The position numbers and the translations under genes are program-made. From Colwellia sp. TT2012 (GTDB taxonomy: Bacteria > Pseudomonadota > Gammaproteobacteria > Enterobacterales > Alteromonadaceae): a DNA stretch of 64,000 nt. The notes beneath the pieces are model-generated. The model searched no databases. It worked only from the letters and a program-made list of their open reading frames with translations, and was not told where the DNA came from. This document shows, piece after piece, positions 16,801 through 26,535 of the stretch (position 1 is its first letter; each line of letters begins with the position of its first letter). The stretch lies in contig NZ_LJYX01000017.1 of NCBI RefSeq assembly GCF_001440345.1, positions 496,001 through 560,000 on the forward strand, read 5' to 3'.

Positions 16801-19564
16801 TATTTTCTCTGCTAAAGTATTTCAGGCTAAGTGCTATTTACTAATAGCGCTTAGCCTGTTGATTTTCAGTTTTGCCAGCCACGCAGATAATATCGCCTCG
16901 ATAAATACCCTCAGTAATGTCACAAAAATTCTGCAAGATAAACATGGTTTTATCTGGTTATCGAGTCAACAAGGGCTAACTCGGCTTGATGGCAAAAACA
17001 GCATCACTTTTTCGCTAAATAACCAAGAGTGGCCGCTGCCCTACTCTTGGATCAATGATATAAGTCTCATTGATGATAAGTTGTTAATCGCCTCAGAAAC
17101 AGATGGTTTATGGCTCTTTGATACCAATAACGGTATCGCTGAAAAAATAGCCGTTGCTATTCCAAGGCAAAGCCACTATCACTCAGTGCGCTTTAAAGAC
17201 CAGTATTATATCAACGCACCCAATAAACTTTATCGTTTCAATCCAAGCACAAAAACAACCCAGTTGCTTGATGACAATATCGCTATCAAGCAACTTGTTC
17301 ATAATAAAGAGCAGCTTTATGTCGCAAATAGTGACGGCTTATATCAATTGCAAGATGAACAACTTCAACAGGTCCTTAGTGAGCCTATCACTGCCTTAAC
17401 CGCCCTGTCAGATGCGGTAATAGCCATTACGGCCAATAATATATACCGTTTAAGTAATGATGGTGATATATCAAGTATCAAACATAATGAAAAGCTTTAT
17501 GGCTTAACAAAAGCCTTTGCTAGTAATGACTTTTTTACTATTAGTAATAAAGGTAAGGTCAGTAAATACAGTGGCTCAAGATTAACCAAACTGCCGCACC
17601 TTTATGGTGATAGTGAACCGGTGCAACTTAGTACTGCATTTCAGGATGCTTCTGGCGTTTTATGGTTAGCTAGCAGTCATAAGGTTGAACAGCTTAATGA
17701 GACTTATATTACCAATCATAAAGTTATTTTTGATATTCCAATCAATGCCAATGAAATAACATTATTTGATAATGAAATTATTATTGGCAGCTACGGGGCT
17801 GGTTTGCAAAACTTCTTCAAGCCGGTATTTAAGCCAGAGGTTAATAGCGCTTTCACTAAAAATGGCTTGAAGATATTTGACCTGCTAGAGATAAATCAAA
17901 ACCTATATATCGCCAGTTATGATGGTTTATGGCGCTATGATAACAGCACAAAACAAGTGAAAAAACTTGATATTGTTGCTGATAAACTGATTTTAAAGCT
18001 CGAACATAAAAACAACTTACTCTATATCGCCACTAACTATCACGGTCTCTATATCTATGATTTAAGTGCTGAGAAAATAATTAAACATCTTGATATTATT
18101 GATGGTTTACCCAGCACGGAAATTATTGATGTACTGCCTTTAGACTCAGGAAAAATATGGATAGCATCGAATAATAACATTAGCATTTATCAGCCAACCC
18201 TTAATAAACTCATCACCTTAACCACGCCAAATAAGAGTAAAGTGATCTCTTTTGTCTATGCCGATAACAAAATTTTTGCTTCGACCTTAAGTGATGGGAT
18301 TTTGGTTTTCAATCAACAAGGTGGCTTATTAGCCCAACTTTCTAAAGGTCATAGTTTCACCGAAATGTTATTGATTAATGACACCATATGGGCCTCAGGT
18401 AAACCTGGATTATATCGTATATCACCAAAAAACTATCAAGTAACCATGATAGAGAATAGCCAGCAGTATTCTTTTGTCAGCAGTATGTTAGTCAAAGAAG
18501 ATACGCTATATGCCATCCATTACAGTGGCGTACTGGCACTCAATTTATCTGAACAAAAAAAATTCAATCCAAATGTTATCATTAGTAAAACCACCATCTC
18601 AGGTAAAGCATATTTACTTAATCAAACCATCAAAATAGCAAGTGGTAACGATGTTATCACCCTTGATTTAGCCAGTTTAGACTATCGCCCTGGCCTAGAA
18701 AAAAACTATCAATATCGTATTAATAATAGCCAATGGCAGCAAATAAATAATAACCAACTAACGCTAACCGGACTAGCCTCTGGCCGTTACAATATTGAAA
18801 TTATGGCCACCAATAGTTTAGGGCAATGGAGTGATATAAAAGCATATACCGAGATTGATGTTGCCTATCCGTGGTACTGGACAATGGAGCTGAGAATTCT
18901 CTATGCAGTATTGGTTTTATTTATCGTATTGTTGACCTCTTGGCTACTTTTTTTGCGGACAAAGTCAATTAAACATATTCACACTTTGCTCAAAGATAAT
19001 ATGCGAAATTACGGTAGGCTGATGAATACTCTACAACGTAATTTACAACTGACCGCTACATCATTAGCAAATAATGATTTAGAGCAAAGTAAGCAACTCA
19101 TTGAGAAGAGTATATTAGTACTTAAAGAGAACATTAATAGCCAAGAGCCTGACAATCTTGCCGGAAAAACCTTAGCCATTGCTATTCCCTTTTTAGCGGA
19201 CTATGTCCAGAGCAAGTACGAAGTTAAATTGCACTTTACCTTGGATGATAAGCTAGATCACCTTAAATATGAACTAAGGGCCGATATCTACAAAGTGATA
19301 TTTGAAGCAATTTTGTCAGCTATATTCAAGAGTGAAGCAGAAAATTTCAGTCTAAGCTTAAAAGAGGTTAAACAAAAACTATGGCTTACCATTAATAGCG
19401 ATAAAAACTCTTTTAGCCAACTTAATAGTAAAATTAACTTTGACCTCGCTAGCTATACTATTCGTCAGATAACCACTAAACATCACGCGTCACTTAATAT
19501 TTTCGCTAATGATGACGGCAGTAGTCAGTTGGTGATTAGCGTGCCATTAATGACCTTAAATTAG
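16763..19564 (+). CDS. Beta-propeller receptor with degenerate histidine-kinase-like tail
   Basis: A signal peptide (CYLLIALSLLIFSFASHA) precedes a periplasmic region of two-component-regulator propeller repeats, for example VTKILQDKHGFIWLSSQQGL and DVLPLDSGKIWIASNNNISI. A Y_Y_Y-type beta domain comes next (NYQYRINNSQWQQI to YNIEIMATNSLGQW), then one membrane helix near residues 710-733 (LRILYAVLVLFIVLLTSWLL). The roughly 200-residue cytoplasmic tail has helices and an ATPase-like segment (LRADIYKVIFEAILSAI), but no phospho-acceptor His box and no DxGxG or GxG motifs. It therefore looks like a pseudokinase or a kinase lost by decay. I use the ATG at 16763; the frame is open from 16670. Confidence 0.8.
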   Translation: MTMTTKHHKVSFSIFSAKVFQAKCYLLIALSLLIFSFASHADNIASINTLSNVTKILQDKHGFIWLSSQQGLTRLDGKNSITFSLNNQEWPLPYSWINDISLIDDKLLIASETDGLWLFDTNNGIAEKIAVAIPRQSHYHSVRFKDQYYINAPNKLYRFNPSTKTTQLLDDNIAIKQLVHNKEQLYVANSDGLYQLQDEQLQQVLSEPITALTALSDAVIAITANNIYRLSNDGDISSIKHNEKLYGLTKAFASNDFFTISNKGKVSKYSGSRLTKLPHLYGDSEPVQLSTAFQDASGVLWLASSHKVEQLNETYITNHKVIFDIPINANEITLFDNEIIIGSYGAGLQNFFKPVFKPEVNSAFTKNGLKIFDLLEINQNLYIASYDGLWRYDNSTKQVKKLDIVADKLILKLEHKNNLLYIATNYHGLYIYDLSAEKIIKHLDIIDGLPSTEIIDVLPLDSGKIWIASNNNISIYQPTLNKLITLTTPNKSKVISFVYADNKIFASTLSDGILVFNQQGGLLAQLSKGHSFTEMLLINDTIWASGKPGLYRISPKNYQVTMIENSQQYSFVSSMLVKEDTLYAIHYSGVLALNLSEQKKFNPNVIISKTTISGKAYLLNQTIKIASGNDVITLDLASLDYRPGLEKNYQYRINNSQWQQINNNQLTLTGLASGRYNIEIMATNSLGQWSDIKAYTEIDVAYPWYWTMELRILYAVLVLFIVLLTSWLLFLRTKSIKHIHTLLKDNMRNYGRLMNTLQRNLQLTATSLANNDLEQSKQLIEKSILVLKENINSQEPDNLAGKTLAIAIPFLADYVQSKYEVKLHFTLDDKLDHLKYELRADIYKVIFEAILSAIFKSEAENFSLSLKEVKQKLWLTINSDKNSFSQLNSKINFDLASYTIRQITTKHHASLNIFANDDGSSQLVISVPLMTLN

Positions 19565-19725
19565 TTTATAATTTACCCACTTAGCAAAAATAATAAAGAC
19601 ATTTACAACTAGTTGTCTTATTCATTCGAAATTAGCGCGCAATTGGTATAAAATACGTCTCCTTTTATCTTTACTGGGTTTGCTTAGGCTAAATCCAGTA
19701 AAATTTGTGTGTGAAGAGTGAAGTA

Positions 19726-21168
19726 ATGAGTAAGAAGCTATATATCAAAACTTGGGGCTGTCAAATGAACGAGTATGACTCGCAAAAGATGGCAGAATTG
19801 TTGGATTCAACCCATGGTTATACCTTGGTTGATGAAGCAGAACAGGCTGATGTTATTTTGCTTAATACTTGTTCCATTCGTGAAAAAGCACAAGAGAAAG
19901 TCTTTCATCAATTAGGTCGTTGGAAACGCTTAAAAGAGACTAAGCCTGACTTACTTATAGGTGTTGGTGGCTGTGTTGCCTCACAAGAAGGTGATGCTAT
20001 ACGTAAACGCGCACCTTTTGTTGATATGATTTTTGGTCCGCAAACCCTACATCGTTTACCTGAAATGATTAATCAAGTACAGCAGACCAAGAGTCCCGTT
20101 GTTGATGTTAGCTTTCCAGAGATTGAAAAGTTTGACCGTCTACCTGAGCCTAAAGCGAGTGGTGCCACTGCTTTTGTTTCGATTATGGAAGGTTGTAGTA
20201 AATATTGTACTTTCTGCGTAGTGCCTTACACCCGCGGTGAAGAAGTTAGTCGCCCACTTGATGATGTACTCTATGAAATAGCGCAACTTGCCGCGCAAGG
20301 TGTACGTGAAGTAAACCTACTGGGTCAAAATGTTAATGCTTATCGTGGTCCAACCCATGATGGCAGCATTTGTCGCTTTGCTGATCTGCTACGTTTGGTC
20401 GCTACCATAGATGGTATCGACCGTATTCGTTATACCACCTCACATCCAGTTGAATTTACTGATGATCTTATAGACGTTTATGCTGATGTACCTGAACTAG
20501 TAAACCACCTGCATCTGCCGGTACAAAGTGGCTCCGACCGCATTCTAACGCAAATGAAACGTGGTCATACTGTGCTTGAATATAAGTCTAAAATTCGCCG
20601 TTTGAAGAAGGTTCGCCCTGACTTGAGCATGTCTTCTGACTTTATTATCGGCTTTCCCGGTGAAAGTGATGAAGACTTTATGGCAACCATGGACTTAATT
20701 AAGGCCATTGATTTTGATTTAAGCTTCAGCTTTATCTACAGTGCTCGCCCGGGTACACCGGCAGCCGATTTACCCGATGATATTAGCGATGCAACCAAGA
20801 AAAAACGCTTAAAACTGTTACAAGACCGTATTACCCAACAAGCGCTACGTATCGCCAGACAAATGTTAAATACCGAGCAGCGCGTTCTCGTTGAAGGCCC
20901 TTCAAGGAAAAATCCAATGGAATTACGGGGTAAAACAGAAAATAACCGTACGGTTAACTTTGTTGCCCCACATACCGTTATCGGCCAATTTGTCGATATC
21001 AAAATTACTGATGTAGTTGCCAACTCTTTACGCGGTGAATTAGTAAGAGAAGAAAAAGACATGGGTATGCGCATTGCCCATTCTCCAGCAGATATTTTAG
21101 CAAATAATCACCACACGGCCACGCCAAGTAACCTTGACGATTTAGGTGTAGGTAGTTTTACCCCATAG
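19726..21168 (+). CDS. miaB: tRNA-2-methylthio-N6-dimethylallyladenosine synthase
   Basis: Radical-SAM methylthiotransferase acting on A37 of tRNAs reading UNN codons. The N-terminal UPF0004 domain carries three cluster cysteines (WGCQMN, NTCSIRE, GGCVAS), the radical-[11 protein letters not shown] follows near residue 157, and a C-terminal TRAM domain ends near 450. Length 480 fits. The ATG at 19726 is preferred over an upstream TTG in frame. It leads the conserved miaB-ybeZ-ybeY-ybeX-lnt operon. Confidence 0.97.
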   Translation: MSKKLYIKTWGCQMNEYDSQKMAELLDSTHGYTLVDEAEQADVILLNTCSIREKAQEKVFHQLGRWKRLKETKPDLLIGVGGCVASQEGDAIRKRAPFVDMIFGPQTLHRLPEMINQVQQTKSPVVDVSFPEIEKFDRLPEPKASGATAFVSIMEGCSKYCTFCVVPYTRGEEVSRPLDDVLYEIAQLAAQGVREVNLLGQNVNAYRGPTHDGSICRFADLLRLVATIDGIDRIRYTTSHPVEFTDDLIDVYADVPELVNHLHLPVQSGSDRILTQMKRGHTVLEYKSKIRRLKKVRPDLSMSSDFIIGFPGESDEDFMATMDLIKAIDFDLSFSFIYSARPGTPAADLPDDISDATKKKRLKLLQDRITQQALRIARQMLNTEQRVLVEGPSRKNPMELRGKTENNRTVNFVAPHTVIGQFVDIKITDVVANSLRGELVREEKDMGMRIAHSPADILANNHHTATPSNLDDLGVGSFTP

Positions 21169-21213
21169 CATGCCTTTGGGCAGTATTAAGCCCTTTAATT
21201 TAACAAAGCGGAA

Positions 21214-22329
21214 ATGAATTTGACCACATCAACGACTAAGTCACTTAAGTTAACCCGAGAAGTTTTCAGTTTAACGCCTGTAGACAACCATAGGCAGGCA
21301 AACTTATGTGGCCCTATGGACGATAACTTAAAGACTATCGAACGCCGTCTAGGGGTAGAAATAAGTTACCGTGGCCAAGAGTTTACTATCATGGGTAAGC
21401 CGTCAAATTGCCAAGCAGTGGTTAAAGTTTTAACAGAGCTATATCTTGAAAGCCAAGAAGTTAAGGGCAAAAGTAAGATAATCTCCCCTGAAATGGTGCA
21501 TTTAGCTATTTTAGAGTCTGGCTGTCTCGAGCAAGAACACCCACAAAAAAGCAGTCAAATAGCCGCTGAGTTAGGTAATCAATTAGATAACAAATACGAT
21601 GAGATGGTAACCATTAAAACTAAACGTGGTGTCGTTAAACCGCGTAATGGTAACCAACAATCCTATGTACAAAATATAAGGACGAACGATATCAGTTTTG
21701 GTGTCGGTGTTGCCGGTACAGGTAAAACCTATTTAGCTGTCGCCTGTGCAATAGAGGCATTAGAGCGCCAAGAAGTACGTCGTATTTTACTGACCAGACC
21801 CGCAGTAGAAGCGGGGGAGAAACTCGGTTTTTTACCCGGCGATTTATCACAAAAAATAGACCCTTATTTAAGGCCGCTTTATGACGCGCTTTTTGAAATG
21901 CTTGGCTTTGAAAGGGTCGAGAAACTTATCGAACGCAAAGTCATTGAAATTGCGCCACTTGCTTATATGCGTGGCAGAACCTTGAATGATGCCTTCATCA
22001 TATTAGATGAAAGTCAAAATACTACGGTTGAACAAATGAAGATGTTTTTAACCCGTATTGGCTTTAATTCTCGTGCTGTGATCACCGGTGATATCACTCA
22101 AGTTGACTTACCTCGTCATCAAATGTCCGGGCTACGCCATGGTATTGAAGTGCTGCAAGATATCCCGGGCATTAGTTTCAATTTCTTTCAGTCTAAGGAT
22201 GTTGTTCGCCACCCCGTTGTTGCCAAAATTATTGACGCTTATGATAATCATGAACAAAAAACCAACCGACAAAAACAAGAAAAAAAACAGGTACAACAAG
22301 CAAGTAATGATAAAAGCAAGATAAACTAA
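21214..22329 (+). CDS. ybeZ: PhoH-like ATPase YbeZ
   Basis: PhoH-family protein, a probable RNA-associated ATPase partnering YbeY. The Walker A motif GVAGTGKTY is near residues 164-172, Walker B is FIILDESQN, and an N-terminal KH-like region precedes them. The C-terminus is a Gln/Lys-rich tail. It overlaps ybeY by one base (TAATG), so the two are translationally coupled. Confidence 0.94.
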   Translation: MNLTTSTTKSLKLTREVFSLTPVDNHRQANLCGPMDDNLKTIERRLGVEISYRGQEFTIMGKPSNCQAVVKVLTELYLESQEVKGKSKIISPEMVHLAILESGCLEQEHPQKSSQIAAELGNQLDNKYDEMVTIKTKRGVVKPRNGNQQSYVQNIRTNDISFGVGVAGTGKTYLAVACAIEALERQEVRRILLTRPAVEAGEKLGFLPGDLSQKIDPYLRPLYDALFEMLGFERVEKLIERKVIEIAPLAYMRGRTLNDAFIILDESQNTTVEQMKMFLTRIGFNSRAVITGDITQVDLPRHQMSGLRHGIEVLQDIPGISFNFFQSKDVVRHPVVAKIIDAYDNHEQKTNRQKQEKKQVQQASNDKSKIN

Positions 22330-22787
22330 TGGCTCATGTCATCGACCTACAAATTGCTTGTAAAGCAACCGAATTACCGACTAAAACACAATTTCAACTA
22401 TGGGTTGATACGGCTTTAGCCGAAGTGGCTAGTAAGCCAGAGCAGGAATTTGAACTCACCATTCGCTTAGTTAATAGTGACGAAAGCCAGCAACTAAATA
22501 GTCAATATAGAGGCCAAGATAAAGCAACAAATGTGTTATCTTTTCCTTTTGAGGTACCTGACGGCATAGAGCTTAACTTATTAGGCGACTTGATTATTTG
22601 CATAGAAGTCATGAAGCTAGAAGCACAAGCACAAAACAAAGCCCTCTTTGATCATTGGGCACATCTTGTTATTCATGGTTGCTTGCATTTAGTTGGCTTT
22701 GATCATATAAGTGACAGTGATGCTGTTGAAATGGAAACTATCGAGATTACCATTCTAGCAAAGTTAGGCATTAGTAACCCTTATTAG
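22329..22787 (+). CDS. ybeY: Endoribonuclease YbeY
   Basis: Zinc-dependent endoribonuclease involved in 16S rRNA maturation and ribosome quality control. The metal-binding motif HGCLHLVGFDH is at residues 116-126, and the family motif RGQDKATNVLSFPFE is at 61-75. At 152 residues the length is normal. Start coupled to ybeZ. Confidence 0.96.
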   Translation: MAHVIDLQIACKATELPTKTQFQLWVDTALAEVASKPEQEFELTIRLVNSDESQQLNSQYRGQDKATNVLSFPFEVPDGIELNLLGDLIICIEVMKLEAQAQNKALFDHWAHLVIHGCLHLVGFDHISDSDAVEMETIEITILAKLGISNPY

Positions 22788-22892
22788 CCGTAACCCGGTA
22801 AAGTACAGGATTTCATTGGCTGTTAACATCACTTAACAAATACCTGTTTAATAACATTTTCAATAATATAATAAAGGAAGAATAATAGCTCT

Positions 22893-23771
22893 ATGAGCGA
22901 TGACACCCCCCACTCTAGTAACGGTTCAGCCAATAAGTCCTTTTTTCATAAAGTTATGCAAATACTAACACCTGAGCCGAAGCACAAAGATCAATTGGTT
23001 GATGCATTAGATAATGCGCAAGAAAGAGACTTGATCAATCCTGAAACTAAACAAATGCTCAAAGGTGTTTTAGACGTTTCTAAATTGCGCGTTCGAGAAA
23101 TAATGATCCCACGTTCACAAATGGTTACTATTGATATTAACCATAGTCTTGACGAATTCCTGCCTATTATCCTAGAGTCAGGTCATTCACGTTTTCCCGT
23201 TGTTAATGAAGATATTGATCACATAGATGGTATTTTATTAGCAAAAGATCTACTTGCCTTTGGTTTTAGTTCAAAGAAAGATGATTTTAGCCTGAGGGAT
23301 ATCATTCGCCCAGCCATTATTATCCCCGAAAGTAAAAAGGTTGAACCCTTATTAAAAGAGTTTCGTTCTAATCGCTATCATATGGCTATTGTAGTTGATG
23401 AGTATGGCGGTGTTTCAGGTGTTATCACCATTGAAGATATTTTAGAACAAATTGTCGGTGAAATAGAAGATGAAACCGATGATGAAAATGAAGATGAAAT
23501 AAAAAAATTAGCCGGTAATGTCTACTTAGTAAAAGCGCTTACTGAGCTAGGTAACTTTAATGACTACTTCAATTGCAACTTTAATGAAAGCGATGCTGTT
23601 ACCATTGGCGGCATTGTTTTACGTAAGTTTAACCACTTGCCGCAAAAAGGTGAACTTATAAACATAGGGAATTTCGAATTTAAAGTACTGGTTGCTGATA
23701 ATAGACGCATACAAATGCTACAAGTCAGTGTTGATAAAAGTCATGAAATTAACGGTAAAATCAGTGACTAG
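22893..23771 (+). CDS. corC: CBS-domain protein CorC/YbeX
   Basis: 292-residue cytoplasmic protein with two CBS domains (about residues 70-190, including IMIPRSQMVTID and VVDEYGGVSGVITIEDILEQIVGEI) and a C-terminal CorC_HlyC domain. An acidic linker (EIEDETDDENEDE) separates them. Linked to Mg/Co efflux in Salmonella and to ribosome maturation with YbeY elsewhere. It lies 105 bp after ybeY and its 3' end overlaps lnt. Confidence 0.94.
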   Translation: MSDDTPHSSNGSANKSFFHKVMQILTPEPKHKDQLVDALDNAQERDLINPETKQMLKGVLDVSKLRVREIMIPRSQMVTIDINHSLDEFLPIILESGHSRFPVVNEDIDHIDGILLAKDLLAFGFSSKKDDFSLRDIIRPAIIIPESKKVEPLLKEFRSNRYHMAIVVDEYGGVSGVITIEDILEQIVGEIEDETDDENEDEIKKLAGNVYLVKALTELGNFNDYFNCNFNESDAVTIGGIVLRKFNHLPQKGELINIGNFEFKVLVADNRRIQMLQVSVDKSHEINGKISD

Positions 23772-25362
23772 TATCAGCACGGCGGTTATTTTTACCTCGA
23801 TAATAAGCAAACTAACAAATCGCAACAATTGGCTGTGCTTTTTTAGTGGTTTTTTCTTGGTTTTTGCTTATGCGCCATTTTCCTATTGGTGGCTAGCATT
23901 AATTTTACCGAGCATAATACTACACCAAGTCAGCCATGCTCCGCCTAAACTAGCCGCTAAAAAAATGGCTCTGTTTGCCTTGGGTTGGTTTAGTAGTGGT
24001 ATTAGCTGGGTCCATGTCAGTATTGATCAATTTGGTGGTTTGCCACTGATAGTTTCTTTACTGTTAATGCTAGCTTTATGTTCCTACCTCGCACTATTTC
24101 CGGCACTAGCAGGCTATTTAACCGCTATTTTTTCTAAAAACAAACAAGTTAACTTGTGGTTATTACCCTCTATTTGGCTTTTTTGTGAATATTTACGTTC
24201 AGTCGTGCTCACCGGATTTCCTTGGCTATCACTTGGCTATAGTCAGATTGACAGCCCATTAGCTAACTTTGCCCCGATTATTGGTGAAGTGGGGATAACG
24301 GCTATTATCCTGTTAGTAAACATTTGCTGGGTCAAAATATATAATATCTTGTCGGCCTTATTTAAAGATAAGAACCAAGACACTAATACACACACATCTA
24401 GCAAAGACTTAATATTCCCTATAGTTTTAGTAACAAGTATTCTTGTTACTAGTTTTGCTTTAAGTCTGGTTAGTTGGACTGAGTTAACGGGAAAGAGCGC
24501 TAAAGTTGCCCTTATCCAAGGAAATATTGCCCAGTCTATCAAATGGCAACCAGAGCAAGAATGGCCAACCATGCTTAAATACCTCGACTTAACACGGGTA
24601 AACTATGATGCCGACTTAATTGTTTGGCCTGAATCCGCCATTCCGGCACTGGAGCCAGCAGTTCAGGACTATTTAAGCACAGTAAATCGTTCCGCCATTT
24701 TAAATAACAGCGCTATTATTACTGGGATAATTAATTATAACTTTGAAAGTAAAGAGTATTATAATGCCTTATTGGTTTTAGGTAAGAAAACCACAGAGGA
24801 TGAACAAGGCTATTATTACAATCACAGTAATAGGTATTATAAAAGCCACTTGCTACCCATTGGTGAATTTGTTCCCTTTCAAGAATGGCTGCGTCCTCTA
24901 GCTCCCTTCTTTAACTTACCTATGTCGTCTTTCACCGCAGGTAATTATGTCCAACCCAATTTAGTGGCCAATAATTTTCATATTTTACCACTAAACTGCT
25001 TCGAAATTGCTTTCCCACTCCAGGTAGCCGCCAATTTTACCGATAAAACAGAATTGCTACTGACCGTCAGTAATGATGCCTGGTTTGGCGACTCTCATGG
25101 TCCACATCAGCATTTTGAAATTGCCAGAATGCGCGCGTTAGAATTTGGCCGGCCCTTAATACGCTCAACAAATAATGGTGTTACCGGCATTGTTAATCAT
25201 TTGGGTGAAATTACTGCCATAGCGCCACAGTTCGAAGAAGTTGTACTTAGAGGTCAGGTTGAGTTTGTCACTGGTTATACGCCATACAGCCAATGGCCGA
25301 ATTTAATATTGTTTTTGATGGTGTTCATGCCATTGGTCTTGTTGAAAACCTTTAAGTTTTAA
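23743..25362 (+). CDS. lnt: Apolipoprotein N-acyltransferase
   Basis: Adds the third acyl chain to lipoproteins in the inner membrane. Several N-terminal membrane helices are followed by a nitrilase-type domain with the catalytic Glu in VWPESAIPALE, Lys in YYKSHLLPIGEF and Cys in LNCFEIAFP. The start is uncertain: ATG 23743 overlaps corC by 29 bases, and GTG 23764 by 8 bases; both precede the first hydrophobic helix. Last gene of the miaB operon, followed by a bidirectional terminator. Confidence 0.93.
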   Translation: MKLTVKSVTSISTAVIFTSIISKLTNRNNWLCFFSGFFLVFAYAPFSYWWLALILPSIILHQVSHAPPKLAAKKMALFALGWFSSGISWVHVSIDQFGGLPLIVSLLLMLALCSYLALFPALAGYLTAIFSKNKQVNLWLLPSIWLFCEYLRSVVLTGFPWLSLGYSQIDSPLANFAPIIGEVGITAIILLVNICWVKIYNILSALFKDKNQDTNTHTSSKDLIFPIVLVTSILVTSFALSLVSWTELTGKSAKVALIQGNIAQSIKWQPEQEWPTMLKYLDLTRVNYDADLIVWPESAIPALEPAVQDYLSTVNRSAILNNSAIITGIINYNFESKEYYNALLVLGKKTTEDEQGYYYNHSNRYYKSHLLPIGEFVPFQEWLRPLAPFFNLPMSSFTAGNYVQPNLVANNFHILPLNCFEIAFPLQVAANFTDKTELLLTVSNDAWFGDSHGPHQHFEIARMRALEFGRPLIRSTNNGVTGIVNHLGEITAIAPQFEEVVLRGQVEFVTGYTPYSQWPNLILFLMVFMPLVLLKTFKF

Positions 25363-25372
25363 CACTCAATAA

Positions 25373-25397
25373 AAAAGTGGCCTGATCAGCCACTTTT
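25373..25397. terminator. Bidirectional terminator after lnt
   Basis: AAAAGTGGC and GCCACTTTT form a 9-bp stem around CTGATCA. T runs exist on both strands, serving lnt and possibly the leftward diguanylate cyclase gene whose stop is 80 bp away. Confidence 0.8.
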
Positions 25398-25477
25398 CTA
25401 TAAATCATTTTTATACACTGCCTTTTCTATCAATACTACTTTCTATAAATACTAAGGTCACTAAGTTAACGTGATAA

Positions 25478-26446
25478 TCACTTTGTTTGCTTGGGGTGTA
25501 GAGACGTTTTATTACGACCCGTTTCTTTGGAACGATACAAGGCAGCATCGGCGCATTCAATCCATACTTCATGGGTTTGAATACTTTCATCAACTTCAGC
25601 TATGCCCATACTAATGGTGTAGTTAACATTAATATCATTATAAGTGACAATAGCATCACTGACCTCTTTACGCAGTCGTTCAGCAAAAATGAAGGCATTG
25701 TCAAGATTAGTATCCGACAATAAAATAGCGAATTCCTCACCACCATAACGACCACAAACATCGGTTTCCCTGACATGATGGCGAATTAAGCCAGAAATGT
25801 GACGAATGACTTTATCACCAACAACATGACCATAACTATCGTTAATATTCTTAAAATGGTCAATATCAATCATCACTAAAGAACTTGGGTGCTGGCTACG
25901 ACTCCAGCGTTTATGCTCGGCTCGTAAACATTGCTCCCAGTGGCTACGATTAAATAATTGGGTTAAGCCATCTGTTTGACTTAATAGGGCTAATTCTGCA
26001 TTAGCTTTTTTCAAGCTTAGTTTATGTACAGCTGTATCGGTGACATCATAAACAATTAAACATAAATGGCTTACTTCACCGGTTGCAGAGAGCAGCGGAA
26101 TAAAAGTAGTATTTTGATACATAAATTCTTCACTACCCGTTACCGGACGATAACTATCGAACTTGAATAAGTAAGGTCTTTGCTCCCAGATAGTAAAGGC
26201 TTTATTTTTCAGTAAAAAGACTGATTCAGCTTTACGGGTAAACCACTCTCTAGGTATCTCTGAAAACAGATCAAATATCAGCTTACCTTTTACCTCACGG
26301 GGAAATAAACCACTATGATTTTCCATAAAACCATTAAATATTTGTATAGTGAACTCTTTATCGAGCACAACGAGACCAACGTCGATGTTGTGCAACATTT
26401 CCATTATCCAATGCAGCTCATGTAATTGTGATTTTTCTAACGTCAT
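25478..26446 (-). CDS. PAS-GGDEF diguanylate cyclase
   Basis: 322-residue cytoplasmic protein. A PAS domain covers about residues 10-135 (IDVGLVVLDKEFTIQIFNGF), then a short helix links to a GGDEF domain from about 160. The active site reads GGEEF in CGRYGGEEFAIL, and the inhibitory I-site RETD lies five residues before it, so it should make c-di-GMP with product inhibition. It is downstream of a REC-CheC protein on the same strand (89-bp gap), which suggests that they form one signalling unit. Confidence 0.93.
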   Translation of the reverse strand: MTLEKSQLHELHWIMEMLHNIDVGLVVLDKEFTIQIFNGFMENHSGLFPREVKGKLIFDLFSEIPREWFTRKAESVFLLKNKAFTIWEQRPYLFKFDSYRPVTGSEEFMYQNTTFIPLLSATGEVSHLCLIVYDVTDTAVHKLSLKKANAELALLSQTDGLTQLFNRSHWEQCLRAEHKRWSRSQHPSSLVMIDIDHFKNINDSYGHVVGDKVIRHISGLIRHHVRETDVCGRYGGEEFAILLSDTNLDNAFIFAERLRKEVSDAIVTYNDINVNYTISMGIAEVDESIQTHEVWIECADAALYRSKETGRNKTSLHPKQTK

Positions 26447-26535
26447 AAACCATTCCTGTCATCACTTTCCAGCGCGTACTTTTGTCACTTGTTAATAGCA
26501 ACAAGCTAATGTATTAACGGCGATTGACTCAGTAA

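Noticed and set aside
24243..24572. 109-codon minus-strand frame inside lnt
   Set aside because: Lies wholly inside the well-supported lnt coding region.
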